From: Microvirga sp. BSC39 | Lineage (GTDB): Bacteria; Pseudomonadota; Alphaproteobacteria; Rhizobiales; Beijerinckiaceae | Assembly: GCF_000739015.1 (NCBI RefSeq) | Contig: NZ_JPUG01000068.1 | Coordinates: 62,001 to 126,000, forward strand | Length of the DNA: 64,000 nt | Direction of reading: 5' to 3' | Part shown: positions 18,401-26,225 of the stretch, piece by piece | Position numbering within the stretch: position 1 is the first letter of the stretch | Layout of the letters: the number at the start of each line of letters is the position of its first letter | Translations under genes and position numbers: made by a program | The notes under the pieces: model-generated | Seen by the model: only the letters and a program-made list of their open reading frames with translations | Told to the model about the DNA's origin: nothing | Database searches by the model: none

Positions 18401-20125
18401 ATCAACGCCGGTACAGGCAACGATCTGATCGTTCAGGTTGCTGGCGTCGGCGGACGGGATCGGGTCGATGGTGGAACCGGGATCGACACATACCGGCTGG
18501 AAGGCGCGACGGAAGCGGAAACCTTCCGAATCTACTCGCGAGCCGAATGGCTGGCAGCCCAGGGCAACACCGCGGCCCAGATCAACGGCAATACGGAAAT
18601 CGTTGTCACCCGCAATGGCACTAACGCTGCCTCGATCGTTGCCGAACTCGACAACGTTGAGGAGATCGTGATCAACGGCATGGGTGGTGGCGACACCTTC
18701 CTGCCGATCGGCAACTTTGCTGGGACCAGTCTGCTGACCAGCACAATCACCTTGGAGGGAACCGAAGGGGACGATACGGTCGACATCAGCTCTCTGCAGT
18801 CGGCTCACCGCGTGGTGTTCAAGTCCAATGGCGGTCACGATACCATCGTCGGCACGCTGCGGGCCCAAGATGTGATCGAGCTGGCACCGGGCCTCACCGC
18901 TGGTGATTACACCAAGACGGTAAACGCGAATGGAACCACGACCCTGGCAAGCGCCACCCATTCGGTCACCTACCTGTGCGAAGAGGATCCGGTCATCAGG
19001 GAATATGGAGATGACGACGACCATGAACACGAGGAGGATCCAGACGACAACCAGGCGCCGAGCGACAACAGAAAGCCCGTTGTCACCGACGACCGCTTCA
19101 CGATCAGGAAAGGAGAGGTGCTCAACCTGACGGCAGCGCAGCTGCTCGCCAATGACCTCGACATCGACGGCGGAACGCTCTCCATCGTCGCACTCGATGA
19201 GGACGAGCACGGGACGGTTGTTCTCAACAGCAACGGAACCATCACCTTCACGCCGCGGGCCGGCTTCACGGGCGAGGCATCCTTCACTTACATGGTGTCG
19301 GACGGTCAGGGCGGCTACACCGAAGGCAAGGTGTCCATCACCGTCGATAAACCGGCTCCCATGTCCGTGACAGGCGGTCGCGGTCAGGACCGGCTCGTCG
19401 GGGACGATGCAGACGACCAGATCAGGGGCGGTAGCGGACACGACCATCTCGATGGTGGTGCCGGTGCCGACAGGATGTGGGGCGGCCGCGGCAACGACAC
19501 TTATATCGTTGACGACCGCAACGACCGGGTCCACGAAAGCCGCAACCAGGGCTTCGACACGATCAAGGCAAGCGTGTCCTACTCCTTGGCTGGAACTCAC
19601 GTCGAGAAACTCGTGCTGACGGGTTCGGCCAACCTGAACGCCACCGGCAACAGCCTGAACAACAGCCTCATCGGAAACAGCGGGAACAACGTCCTCGAAG
19701 GCGGAGGGGGCCGCGATACGCTCAAGGGCATGGCCGGCAACGATAAGCTGTATGGCGGGTCCGGCAACGACAAGCTCGAAGGTGGAGGCGGCGACGATCA
19801 GCTCTACGGTGGAAAGGGCAATGATCGCCTGAACGGCGGCTCCGGCGACGATCGTATCGACGGCGGCGGTGGCAACAACAGGCTGACGGGCGGCTCGGGC
19901 GACGACATCTTCGTGTTCAACAAGCAGCATGGCACGGACACGGTGACGGACTTCCGAGCAGGTCATGACAGGGTGGATGTGAGTGGCCTGTCCGGAGTGG
20001 ACAACATGTCCGATCTGTACATGTGGCAGTCCGGTAGCAGCACCGTGATCTGGCACCAGTCCGCCGTCCTTGTCCTCAATGGCGTCAAGGAATCCGATCT
20101 CGACAGCAGCGACTTCATCTTCTGA
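12413..20125 (+). CDS. Giant multidomain RTX haem peroxidase (2570 aa), type I secretion substrate
   Basis: The ATG at 12413 has a GGAGGGG site and is preferred over an upstream in-frame start at 12362. All animal-type peroxidase residues are present: GQFFDH (Gln400, Asp403, His404), GRGNE (Arg634, Glu637), RFGHSM (proximal His756) and N836 with GRD. Compared with the smaller paralogue, about 220 residues of Ala-rich coiled coil (about 162-380) are inserted before the distal-His helix. RTX repeats follow (about 1095-1230), then a jelly-roll-like beta domain (about 1560-1720), Ig/cadherin-like and VCBS-like repeats, more RTX, a second cadherin-like domain (about 2220-2315) and a final RTX array. 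The tail ends in DFIF, shared with the paralogue. It has no N-terminal signal peptide. The type I exporter is encoded directly downstream. Confidence 0.93.
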   Translation: MVNLVKHDLEFMLKQIKIAEAHSNGTPLNQIRLDENGNVITDRAFYLNTAPADLAALPLAIPSPLSPYGLRTVDGSWNNIVEGRNEWGAADAEFLRITKPYWRNENDGDSITFGQGSTRAVTFADGNYGEMGLPSDSSGLGGGTLVDADPRIISNLIVDQTLDNPAAIYAALTYAGVTGAAIMPALNEIRAAKAALDLAKANAGSAAGAIPALQQAVSQALADAAAASNAALAAQAKAQEDAAAYSQAVSLVNAAQADLDFAAAAVKALADDEIPDQEQQEAIDKANEVYTAAQTSLIEKQDAANTLRLASEASGSAASSAGVLVSQTQGLLLAAQQNLTQAQNANTSATASVVTAEKALDDVLAVHGVEVENGSVVLPNVAPDEGLSAPYNSWFTLFGQFFDHGLDLVTKGGNGTIYIPLQPDDPLYNPNSPHTNFMVLTRAPTDAVNLTTPWVDQNQTYSSHSSKQLFMREYEMTEDGPVATGKMLSGARGLATWKEVKDQAREKLGIELTDADVTNVPLFLMDEYGNFIRGQNGFPQIVRSFGADGKPGGGDDVIAEGNPEAPIPTAGAIRTGHAFLDDIAHAAAPVFLNGVLQADGDTAVGYSGGFTVRGTQTAYDNEMLDAHYITGDGRGNENIGLSAVHHIFHSEHNHVVEQVKAKALESGDLAFLNEWLREDVTAIPTTSEAINALKWDGARLFQAARFTTEMQYQHLVFEEFARKIQPDVDAFVFNASIDINPGIFAEFAHVVYRFGHSMLRETVDLIDNDGNFTPMNLFDAFLNPLAFGGNGINHDTAAGAIVRGMTSQVGSEIDEFVTDVLRNKLLGIPLDLAALNIARGRDTGIPPLNQARREFQVIANGDTQLDAYTGWTDFMLNLKNPASIVNFIAAYGTHGTITSATTAQAKRDAAMKLVFGDPSLDEADRQAFLNGTGQYAQKLGGLEDVDLWVGGMAEKKMAFGGMLGSTFSFIFELQLENLQNADRFYYLSRVQGLNLLNELENNSFAKMVLNNTDLGELGYALPGDIFSVPDHVLYMDKAIQTKFGYVDPKHDDPYLQAISKLVERVDANNDGIAEYLRYNGNDHVLIQGTGASEKIVAGGGDDSVWGMGGDDTIEAGYGVDKIHGGEGNDIITNSGTDIGEVDMLHGEGGDDVIHGGSGLALVFGNEGRDYLIAGPDGKEVFGGTGNDFIMGGEGGDFLLGNEGDDWIEAGPGFDTTAGDNSELNFNSTIIGHDVMFAGQDEHDFDAESGDDIMVQGESVMRNEGMFGYDWSIYKGSNKAADADLLTPIFTTDEQDILRNRFDQVEALSGWDKNDVLRGDNRGDPNAEVAPGANADSTFKYNELDEAGIARIAGLSQIVTPDLLHQDRYWADSTGAVKNVFHGNILLGGGGSDILQGRGGDDVIDGDRWLNVRIKILHNGVEYTADSMGGKVYAIANYKDGRPVPGEAPAFSGRTLNSLMLSGEVKPSALSIVREIVKDDGAGDTDIAIYNDVRANYSITSNADGSITVRHVTVTEGTDPLTGSNRISDGTDRLSNIEVLRFADGDVVLTPPELKLRAFDYLDYRDDFDDRSWGNSDGATAWGPDWVESNDSGGLTTGQIQLDAPTGFLNLFSTNQLQFVGSNTAGVADGAEITRSVNLSTAGSVTISFDADPDDLDAGENVQFLFAADGINFVSLATIGGDGGSQRYTFTLTGPFSADAKIKFAGTSMNAGEGVSIDNLVVRPALPDPNPSVNLATSFTEGGAPITIADGPGIVEDSGEIASARIVLTNAQLGDELLVGTLPAGITRTIVSTLPGTITVTLTGAASTAAYQDAIQAVSYRSTSQNPAEGQRTIAVTVNDGFLNSNVATTTITVTAVNDRPVAGNDSVITNHTTGPIVIPKWVLLANDSDVDGNSLDINGVSVVGNTLVSASLATNPGSVTVVDQANGTGGVFDYTVNDGTGTANATNTGRVTIDRDTVGALNGTNGNNIILVNNTSTTVEAAGGNDTIFGGAGNDIINAGTGNDLIVQVAGVGGRDRVDGGTGIDTYRLEGATEAETFRIYSRAEWLAAQGNTAAQINGNTEIVVTRNGTNAASIVAELDNVEEIVINGMGGGDTFLPIGNFAGTSLLTSTITLEGTEGDDTVDISSLQSAHRVVFKSNGGHDTIVGTLRAQDVIELAPGLTAGDYTKTVNANGTTTLASATHSVTYLCEEDPVIREYGDDDDHEHEEDPDDNQAPSDNRKPVVTDDRFTIRKGEVLNLTAAQLLANDLDIDGGTLSIVALDEDEHGTVVLNSNGTITFTPRAGFTGEASFTYMVSDGQGGYTEGKVSITVDKPAPMSVTGGRGQDRLVGDDADDQIRGGSGHDHLDGGAGADRMWGGRGNDTYIVDDRNDRVHESRNQGFDTIKASVSYSLAGTHVEKLVLTGSANLNATGNSLNNSLIGNSGNNVLEGGGGRDTLKGMAGNDKLYGGSGNDKLEGGGGDDQLYGGKGNDRLNGGSGDDRIDGGGGNNRLTGGSGDDIFVFNKQHGTDTVTDFRAGHDRVDVSGLSGVDNMSDLYMWQSGSSTVIWHQSAVLVLNGVKESDLDSSDFIF

Positions 20126-20152
20126 CGCTGCCGCTCGACATCGGTGTGACCT

Positions 20153-20185
20153 CGCCGGGAGCTATGCCCCCCAAAGCTCCCGGCG
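20153..20185 (+). terminator. Strong stem-loop between the giant peroxidase and the exporter genes
   Basis: Perfect 11-bp arms CGCCGGGAGCT and AGCTCCCGGCG with an 11-base loop, 28 bases after the peroxidase stop. No T-run follows, so it is more likely a partial terminator or RNA-stabilising element that separates client and exporter expression. Confidence 0.5.
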
Positions 20186-20255
20186 GGGTTACTCAAACAA
20201 GTCCGGTGCCTTTGAAGGTACTTTATGTGACGCAAACTTCCCAAGGTACAAGTCG

Positions 20256-21995
20256 ATGACCAGCCCTCTCAAGAAACGCCTCAGTATCATGGCCTCCTGT
20301 CGCGGTGCCTTCCTGGGCGTCGCAGTGTTGAGCGGCCTGATCAACCTGCTTTATCTCTCGGGCTCCATCTTCATGATGGAAGTCTACGACCGGGTTCTCC
20401 CAAGCCAGAGCATCCCGACACTTGTCGGTCTTTCCGTGATCATCGTGGTGCTCTACCTCTTTCAAGGTCTCTTCGACGCGCTCCGCGGCCGGATCATGGC
20501 GCGTGTCGGTGCAGCCCTCGACGAAGACTTGAGCCAGCAGATTTTCCAGGGCCAGCTCAAGGCCCCTCTCAAGGGGAAGGTCGATGGCGACGGTCAGCAG
20601 CCCCTGCGCGATCTTGACCAACTGCGGGCGTTCCTTGCCGGCGGCGGGCCGTCCGCACTCTTCGACCTGCCGTGGATGCCACTCTATCTGTTCATCTGCT
20701 TCGCCTTTCACCCCTGGATCGGCCTTGCGGCCCTCGGCGGAGCATGTCTTCTCGTAGTGATCACGCTTCTGACGGAGGTGTTGACTAAAGGGGCATCGAA
20801 AGCAGCCGTGAGTGCAGCCCTCGTTCGCAATGGGATCTCCGAGGGCGCGCGCCGTAACGCGGAAGTCGTCCAGGCTATGGGCATGGCCAGGCGCATCGGC
20901 GTTCGCTGGGGGGATGCCAATGCAGATTACCTCTCTCACCAGCAGCGCGCATCAGACGTGGCGGGCGGCTTCGGCGCCATGTCGAAAGTTCTCCGGATGC
21001 TGCTCCAATCCATGGTGCTCGCAATCGGTGCCTACCTGGTGATCGACGGACAGGCGACGGGCGGCATCATGATTGCCAGCTCGATCCTTACCTCACGTGC
21101 CATGGCACCGGTCGAACTCGCCATCGGCAACTGGAAGGGCTTCGTCAGCTCCCGCCAGGGCTGGCACCGCCTCAAGAAGCTCCTTGAAGCGAATGTCCAG
21201 GCCGAGGAGCCCCTGAAGCTGCCAGCGCCTCGGTCTGTTCTCTCGGTTGAGAATGCCGGCACCGGAGCGCCCGGCGGGCAGAGGTTCTCGGTGCAGGACG
21301 CGTCTTTTGAACTGAGAGCTGGAAGCGGCTTGGGCATCATCGGCCCCAGCGCCTCCGGCAAGTCGTCCCTCGCCCGCATGATCGTCGGCGTGTGGCCGAC
21401 ATGGCGCGGCAAGGTTCGCTTCGACGGAGCCGCCGTCGAGCAATGGCTGCCGGAGGATCTTGGCCAGCACATCGGCTATCTCCCCCAGGATGTGGAACTC
21501 TTCGCCGGAACGGTGGCGCAGAACATCGCGCGCTTCGATCCGGAGCCTAAGGCCGAAGCAATCATTGCAGCTGCCAAGGCTGCCAACGTCCACGAGATGA
21601 TCCTGCAACTCCCGGATGGCTATGAGACTCAAGTGGGCGAGGCAGGCGCCGCCCTGTCCGGCGGGCAGCGTCAGCGCCTGGCTCTTGCCCGCGCGCTCTA
21701 TGGCGATCCCTTCTTGGTGGTGCTCGACGAGCCGAACTCGAATCTCGACAACGAAGGCGAGCAGGCCCTGACGGCTGCGATTATGAGCATCCGGGCGCGC
21801 GGGGGAGTCGTGGTGGTCATCGCCCATCGACCGAGTGCCCTTGCCGGCGTCGATCTGGTGCTCGTGATGGGCGAGGGTCGGATGCAGAGCTTCGGCCCGA
21901 AGGAAGAAGTCTTGAGCAAGGTGCTGCGCGCGGTCCCGGCCCCGCAAAGCGCCGAGCCACGGGTGGCTACCGCCACTTCGCTGAAAGCTGTCTAG
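20256..21995 (+). CDS. Type I secretion ABC transporter (PrtD/AprD family)
   Basis: This 579-aa transmembrane/ATPase half-transporter starts at the ATG at 20256; a longer upstream frame has no homology. Membrane helices occupy roughly 15-310. The ATPase shows Walker A GPSASGKSS (about 363-371), the ABC signature LSGGQRQR (about 466) and Walker B LVVLDEPN. There is no N-terminal C39 peptidase or C39-like domain, which is typical of PrtD-type exporters of RTX proteases and related proteins with C-terminal signals. It should energise export of the two RTX peroxidases. The membrane-fusion gene follows after 16 bp. No outer-membrane TolC-like gene is present in this window. Confidence 0.92.
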   Translation: MTSPLKKRLSIMASCRGAFLGVAVLSGLINLLYLSGSIFMMEVYDRVLPSQSIPTLVGLSVIIVVLYLFQGLFDALRGRIMARVGAALDEDLSQQIFQGQLKAPLKGKVDGDGQQPLRDLDQLRAFLAGGGPSALFDLPWMPLYLFICFAFHPWIGLAALGGACLLVVITLLTEVLTKGASKAAVSAALVRNGISEGARRNAEVVQAMGMARRIGVRWGDANADYLSHQQRASDVAGGFGAMSKVLRMLLQSMVLAIGAYLVIDGQATGGIMIASSILTSRAMAPVELAIGNWKGFVSSRQGWHRLKKLLEANVQAEEPLKLPAPRSVLSVENAGTGAPGGQRFSVQDASFELRAGSGLGIIGPSASGKSSLARMIVGVWPTWRGKVRFDGAAVEQWLPEDLGQHIGYLPQDVELFAGTVAQNIARFDPEPKAEAIIAAAKAANVHEMILQLPDGYETQVGEAGAALSGGQRQRLALARALYGDPFLVVLDEPNSNLDNEGEQALTAAIMSIRARGGVVVVIAHRPSALAGVDLVLVMGEGRMQSFGPKEEVLSKVLRAVPAPQSAEPRVATATSLKAV

Positions 21996-22011
21996 AATCT
22001 GGGGGTCTGTC

Positions 22012-23322
22012 ATGAAGTCCGAACGCAAAACAAGTGCCCGCACGGCGATCCGCCGCTACTCTCTGGTCGGCCTCTCCTCCGCCTTCTTCCTTGTCGGCGG
22101 GCTCGGAGGCTGGGCCGCCGTGACGGAACTGTCTGGAGCCGTGGTGGCGCCAGGGTCCATCGTGGTCGACACCCACGTCAAGAAGGTTCAGCACCCCACC
22201 GGTGGCGTTGTCGGTGAGATTCTCGCCCGCGACGGTGACCGCGTCAGGATTGGCGATGTGGTGGTTCGCCTGGATGAGACCGTTGCAAGGGCAAGCCTGT
22301 CGATGGTGTCGAAGAGCTTGGACGAGCTGGCAGCCCGTCAGAGCCGCCTCGAAGCTGAGCGAGACGGATCGGAGCAGATCGCCTTTCCGCTTGGGTTCAA
22401 GAGCCGTTTGCAGGATCCCGAGCTCGCAGGTCTGATCAAGGGCGAGACCAACGTGTTCCAGGATCGCCGCGAAGCCCGGGCCGGCCAGAAGGCGCAGCTG
22501 CAGGAGCGCATCGCACAGCTGCAGGAACAGATCGACGGCCTCAAGCTGCAGGCCTCTGCGAAAGGGGACGAGATCCAGCTGATCCAGGACGAATTGACGG
22601 GGGTGGAACAGCTCTGGCGCAAGAACCTCGTGCCGATTACCCGCGTCACATCTCTCAAGCGTGAGGAGACGCGGCTGCGGGGAGAGCGCGGGCAGCTCAT
22701 CTCGAACATCGCGCAAGCTAAGGGGCGGATCAGCGAAACATCGCTCCAGATTCTCCAGATCGACCAGGATCTCAGGAGCGAGGTGTCCAAGGAGCTGCGC
22801 GAGGTGCAGGCCAAGGTTGCGGAACTCGTGGAGCGTAAGACCACGGCCGAGGATCAGCTCAAGCGCATTGACATCCGGGCCCCACAGGACGGCGTCGTGC
22901 ACCAGTCGATCGTGCACACGGTCGGCGGTGTGATCAATGCCGGCGAGCCTCTGATGCTGATCGTTCCCGAGGCGGACGAGCTGTCCATCGAGGTGAAGGT
23001 CATGCCGCAGGATATCGATCAGCTCCGCCCCGGTCTCGACACGGTGCTGCGCATGTCGGCGTTCAACCAGCGGAGTACGCCGGAACTCAAGGGCAAAGTC
23101 AGCATGATTGCGGCCGATCTGGTGACGGATCAGCGCTCGGGCATGCAGTATTATCCCGTGCGCGTAGCATTCGCAGACGGCGAGCGTGCGCGTTTGGGCG
23201 ATCTCAAGCTGGTTCCCGGAATGCCCGTGGAAGGACTGATCCAGACAGGATACCGCACCGTGTTCTCTTACCTGACCAAGCCCGTCGCCGACAACATGGC
23301 CAAAGCATTCCGCGAGGAGTAG
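22012..23322 (+). CDS. Type I secretion membrane-fusion protein (HlyD/PrtE family)
   Basis: This 436-aa protein has one N-terminal transmembrane helix (about 18-40), a biotinyl-lipoyl-like half-motif, a long alpha-helical hairpin (about 95-270, rich in Q/E/R heptads) and a C-terminal beta-barrel with GMPVEGLIQTGYRTVFSYL. This is the HlyD/PrtE architecture that bridges the inner-membrane ABC protein and an outer-membrane TolC channel. It lies 16 bp downstream of the PrtD-like gene and is clearly cotranscribed with it. A TolC partner must be encoded elsewhere. Confidence 0.92.
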   Translation: MKSERKTSARTAIRRYSLVGLSSAFFLVGGLGGWAAVTELSGAVVAPGSIVVDTHVKKVQHPTGGVVGEILARDGDRVRIGDVVVRLDETVARASLSMVSKSLDELAARQSRLEAERDGSEQIAFPLGFKSRLQDPELAGLIKGETNVFQDRREARAGQKAQLQERIAQLQEQIDGLKLQASAKGDEIQLIQDELTGVEQLWRKNLVPITRVTSLKREETRLRGERGQLISNIAQAKGRISETSLQILQIDQDLRSEVSKELREVQAKVAELVERKTTAEDQLKRIDIRAPQDGVVHQSIVHTVGGVINAGEPLMLIVPEADELSIEVKVMPQDIDQLRPGLDTVLRMSAFNQRSTPELKGKVSMIAADLVTDQRSGMQYYPVRVAFADGERARLGDLKLVPGMPVEGLIQTGYRTVFSYLTKPVADNMAKAFREE

Positions 23323-23330
23323 CGGTGGAG

Positions 23331-23363
23331 GGAGCCGGGGCTCTGAAGCTCCGGTTCCTCTTT
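23331..23363 (+). terminator. Terminator of the type I secretion operon
   Basis: A 12-bp stem (GGAGCCGGGGCT with AGCTCCGGTTCC, two G-U pairs) with loop CTGA is followed by TCTTT. It begins 8 bases after the membrane-fusion gene stop, at the junction with the convergent GMC gene. Confidence 0.65.
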
Positions 23364-23368
23364 CCGCC

Positions 23369-25057
23369 TCAGCTCAGGGTGGCGACGCTCATGTCCCCCT
23401 GTTCGGACAGACGAGGGCCGAACTGGGAGGTGCTGATGGTCGGACGGCCGGTGATGAGTTCTGCGCAACGGCTTCCGAGCATCATTGCGGGCGCATTCGT
23501 GTTGCCCGCATTGATGTTGGGCATGGCCGAGAGGTCGCAGACCCGCAGGTTCTCGACTCCGCGGACGCGCAGCCTGGAATCGAGAACGGCCATCTCATCG
23601 CTGGCCTTGCCCATCCGGCAGGTTCCGCTCGGGTGATAGTTCGTTTTCACGAAGCGGCGGCAATGCTTCATGATAGCTTCGTCGCTGAGGTCGCTCGGGT
23701 CGGGAATGGAAATGCGCTCGATTCGCTCGGCGAGAGGAGTGGTCTGGAAAGCGCGGAGGAAGAAACGCTGCCCGTCGATCATTGCGCGGGCGTCGTCAGG
23801 ATGGCTCAGCAGATTGGGTGAGACGAGCGGCATATCGTCCGGATCGGCCGAGTGCAGGCGAACATAGCCTCGGGACCTGGGCTTCACGACGACTGTCGTG
23901 ATCGTCAGCCCATAGGTGTCATCCACGAGGGTGAGGGTATCCCGGTCCAGGTAGACGATGGGCACGCAGAAGGCCTGGATCGTCGGCTCAGCCTCGGGAT
24001 CGGTCGGGTTGACGAAGGCGCCGGCTTCGACGCCGGCCGAGAGGATCGGCCCGGAGCCGAACAGCCGGAAATGGATGCCGTTGAGCAGCATGCGCCAGCC
24101 GACACCCTGCTTGTAATAGCCATAGGGCCCGTTGGCTTTCGCGATCAGCGGAACCTCCGGGTGGTCGATCAGATTCTCACCGACGCCAGGGAGATCGGCG
24201 ACACACGAGATGCCGTGCTCCCGCAGCTGATCGGCCGGACCGATGCCTGAGAGCATCAGAAGCTGTGGCGTCACGAGCGCGCCGGACGCTACAATCACCT
24301 CACCGTCCGCATAGACCTGATGGTCCAATCCTTTGGCGTCGCGATAGGTCACGCCAACGGCTCGTCCGTTCTCTATCTCGATCTTACGCACCCGCGATTG
24401 CAGGCGGATGACGAGGTTCGGATTTTCGGCCAGCGGCGCCAGAAAGGCATAGGCCGCGCTGCTGCGCCGGCCGCGCCGGTTCATGAACTGGTAGAAGCCG
24501 ACGCCCCGCTGCTTGGGGCCATTGAAGTCCGGATTGAAGGGCTCACCCAGGCCCTGAACAGCCTGCACGAACCAGCGTGACATGTCGTTGATGTGACCCG
24601 GATCCGACACCAGCAGAGGTCCATCGGCGCCATGCAGTTCATTGTAGAACCTGTTGTTGCCTTCCATGGTACGGAAGTGGGGGAGAACGTCGGCCCAACT
24701 CCATCCGGGATAGTCGTTCTCCCCGTGCAGCGTCTCATGCCATTCATCGTAATCGGACGGCCGGCCGCGCATGTAGACCTGTGCATTGACGGAGGAGCCT
24801 CCGCCGAGAACGTTGGCCTGCGGGATGTCGTGCACGCGCCCGTCGAGATGCTCCTGCGGCACCGTGTGATGGTAGCGCATATACTTGCTGCCGTTGATCA
24901 TCTTGAAGATGCCCGGTGGCATGTCGAGAAGCGGATGGCGATGGGAGTACCCGCCCTCGAGGAGCAGAACGCGCCTGCCCTCATTGACGAGCCGCGCGGC
25001 AGCCACAGACCCTGAAGACCCGCCGCCCACCACGATATAGTCGAAACGCTCTTTCAT
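23369..25057 (-). CDS. GMC-family FAD-dependent oxidoreductase (choline dehydrogenase-like)
   Basis: This 562-aa protein starts at the ATG at 25057; an extension to 25180 lacks homology. The N-terminal FAD motif is VVGGGSSGSVAAARL (residues 8-22). The family block GGGSSVNAQVYMRG is near 83, and the C-terminal catalytic region has YHPSGTCRMG and NTNAPAMM, the His/Asn pair of GMC alcohol dehydrogenases. These enzymes oxidise alcohols, polyols or sugars. It is the last gene of the leftward sugar-uptake cluster, 43 bp after the enolase-superfamily gene, so a sugar or polyol substrate is more likely than choline. Substrate assignment is inference. Confidence 0.87.
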   Translation of the reverse strand: MKERFDYIVVGGGSSGSVAAARLVNEGRRVLLLEGGYSHRHPLLDMPPGIFKMINGSKYMRYHHTVPQEHLDGRVHDIPQANVLGGGSSVNAQVYMRGRPSDYDEWHETLHGENDYPGWSWADVLPHFRTMEGNNRFYNELHGADGPLLVSDPGHINDMSRWFVQAVQGLGEPFNPDFNGPKQRGVGFYQFMNRRGRRSSAAYAFLAPLAENPNLVIRLQSRVRKIEIENGRAVGVTYRDAKGLDHQVYADGEVIVASGALVTPQLLMLSGIGPADQLREHGISCVADLPGVGENLIDHPEVPLIAKANGPYGYYKQGVGWRMLLNGIHFRLFGSGPILSAGVEAGAFVNPTDPEAEPTIQAFCVPIVYLDRDTLTLVDDTYGLTITTVVVKPRSRGYVRLHSADPDDMPLVSPNLLSHPDDARAMIDGQRFFLRAFQTTPLAERIERISIPDPSDLSDEAIMKHCRRFVKTNYHPSGTCRMGKASDEMAVLDSRLRVRGVENLRVCDLSAMPNINAGNTNAPAMMLGSRCAELITGRPTISTSQFGPRLSEQGDMSVATLS

Positions 25058-25100
25058 TCGTGCATCCTGCTTCACGTTGGGCCGAAGGATGTCGGATCCC

Positions 25101-26189
25101 TCAGGCTCTGATCCTCTCAAGGCCTTCCCAGTCGAAGTCGATGCCGTGGCCAGCCCGGTCGGGCGCCAATGCGAAGCCATCCTCGATCTTCAAGGGCTCG
25201 GCGATATAGCGCTCGAGTCCAAAACCATGGGCTTCAAGGTAGGAACGGTTTGGACAGGCGGCGAGGAGATGCACGGTCACGTCGTGAGCGCCGTGGCTGG
25301 TGACCGGCAGATTGAATGCCTCCGCCAGATGGGCGATCTTCATGAAGGGGGTGACGCCGCCGCAATTTGTGACATCCGGTTCCGGATAGGTCACCGCGCC
25401 GCCCGCCACATAGAGCTTGAACTCCCACAGGGTGCGGAGATTCTCGCCGGCGGCGATCGGCAATCCGCCCTCGCGCACGATGCGGGCATGGCCCGCCGGA
25501 TCGTCGGGAATGGTCGGCTCCTCAAGCCATGTAAGGTCGAACGGCCGGAGCGCGCGGGCCGCCCGGATGGCACCATCAACGCTCCATTTCATGTTCGCAT
25601 CGACCATCAGCGGGAAGCCGGCGCCGAGATGCTCGCGCATAGCCTTCACGCGCTCGACGTCCTCGAACAAGTTGGCGCGGCCGACTTTCATCTTGATGGC
25701 ACGGAAACCTTTTCCGAGGTTGTCATCGGTCTGGCGCAGGAGCTTGTCGAGAGGCAGGTCCAGATCGATGCCGCCCGCATAGCAGGGCACTTTGGCATCG
25801 AAGCCGCCAAGCGCCTTCCAGAGCGGAAGGTTGGCGCGCTTGGCCTTGAGGTCCCAAAGAGCCATGTCGAATGCCGAGAGCGCCAGGACCGTCGGACCGC
25901 CGCGGCCTCCGTAATGGAGCGCCCACCAGGCCTTGTGCCAAAGGCGCTCGATCTCGTCAGCCTCTTCGCCGTCCATGATCTCGGGCAGCTCTCGAGCGAG
26001 GATCGTGTCGATGGCAGCACCGTTGCGTCCGACCGTGAAGGTGTAGCCGACGCCCTCGGCGCCGTCGGAATCGCGGATGCGTACCGTGTTCAGCTCGAAA
26101 GCACGCATCTCGCCATGCATGGAATCGGTCAGAACGGTCGGCAGCGGGATGCGGTAGAAGCCGGGTTCGATGGAGGTGATCCGGGGCAT
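25101..26189 (-). CDS. Enolase-superfamily (mandelate racemase group) sugar-acid dehydratase
   Basis: This 362-aa protein has the mandelate-racemase-group catalytic set: the KMK lysine pair in IKMKVG, and metal ligands in VDANMKW (Asp), LEEPT (Glu) and AGENL (Glu). The Asp/His dyad lies in EPDVTNCGG and TSHGAHD. The capping domain is N-terminal. Members of this group with this dyad are usually acid-sugar dehydratases (fuconate, rhamnonate, galactonate and others). The gene sits between the importer permeases and the GMC oxidase, 36 bp after the permease gene, pointing to an aldonate produced inside this pathway. The precise sugar acid is unknown. Confidence 0.85.
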   Translation of the reverse strand: MPRITSIEPGFYRIPLPTVLTDSMHGEMRAFELNTVRIRDSDGAEGVGYTFTVGRNGAAIDTILARELPEIMDGEEADEIERLWHKAWWALHYGGRGGPTVLALSAFDMALWDLKAKRANLPLWKALGGFDAKVPCYAGGIDLDLPLDKLLRQTDDNLGKGFRAIKMKVGRANLFEDVERVKAMREHLGAGFPLMVDANMKWSVDGAIRAARALRPFDLTWLEEPTIPDDPAGHARIVREGGLPIAAGENLRTLWEFKLYVAGGAVTYPEPDVTNCGGVTPFMKIAHLAEAFNLPVTSHGAHDVTVHLLAACPNRSYLEAHGFGLERYIAEPLKIEDGFALAPDRAGHGIDFDWEGLERIRA

Positions 26190-26225
26190 GGTTGTCCTTC
26201 ACTTGCTCAATGATATGCGGAGTCG

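Noticed and set aside
14618..20056. Long minus-strand frames (567 aa at 14618-16321 and 742 aa at 17828-20056) inside the giant peroxidase
   Set aside because: They mirror RTX and cadherin-like repeat DNA on the opposite strand; low-complexity Val/Ala/Asp composition without a ribosome site or domain.
23323..23368. TolC-like outer-membrane gene expected near the type I exporter
   Set aside because: None is present; the exporter operon ends in a terminator and the next gene is a convergent GMC oxidoreductase.
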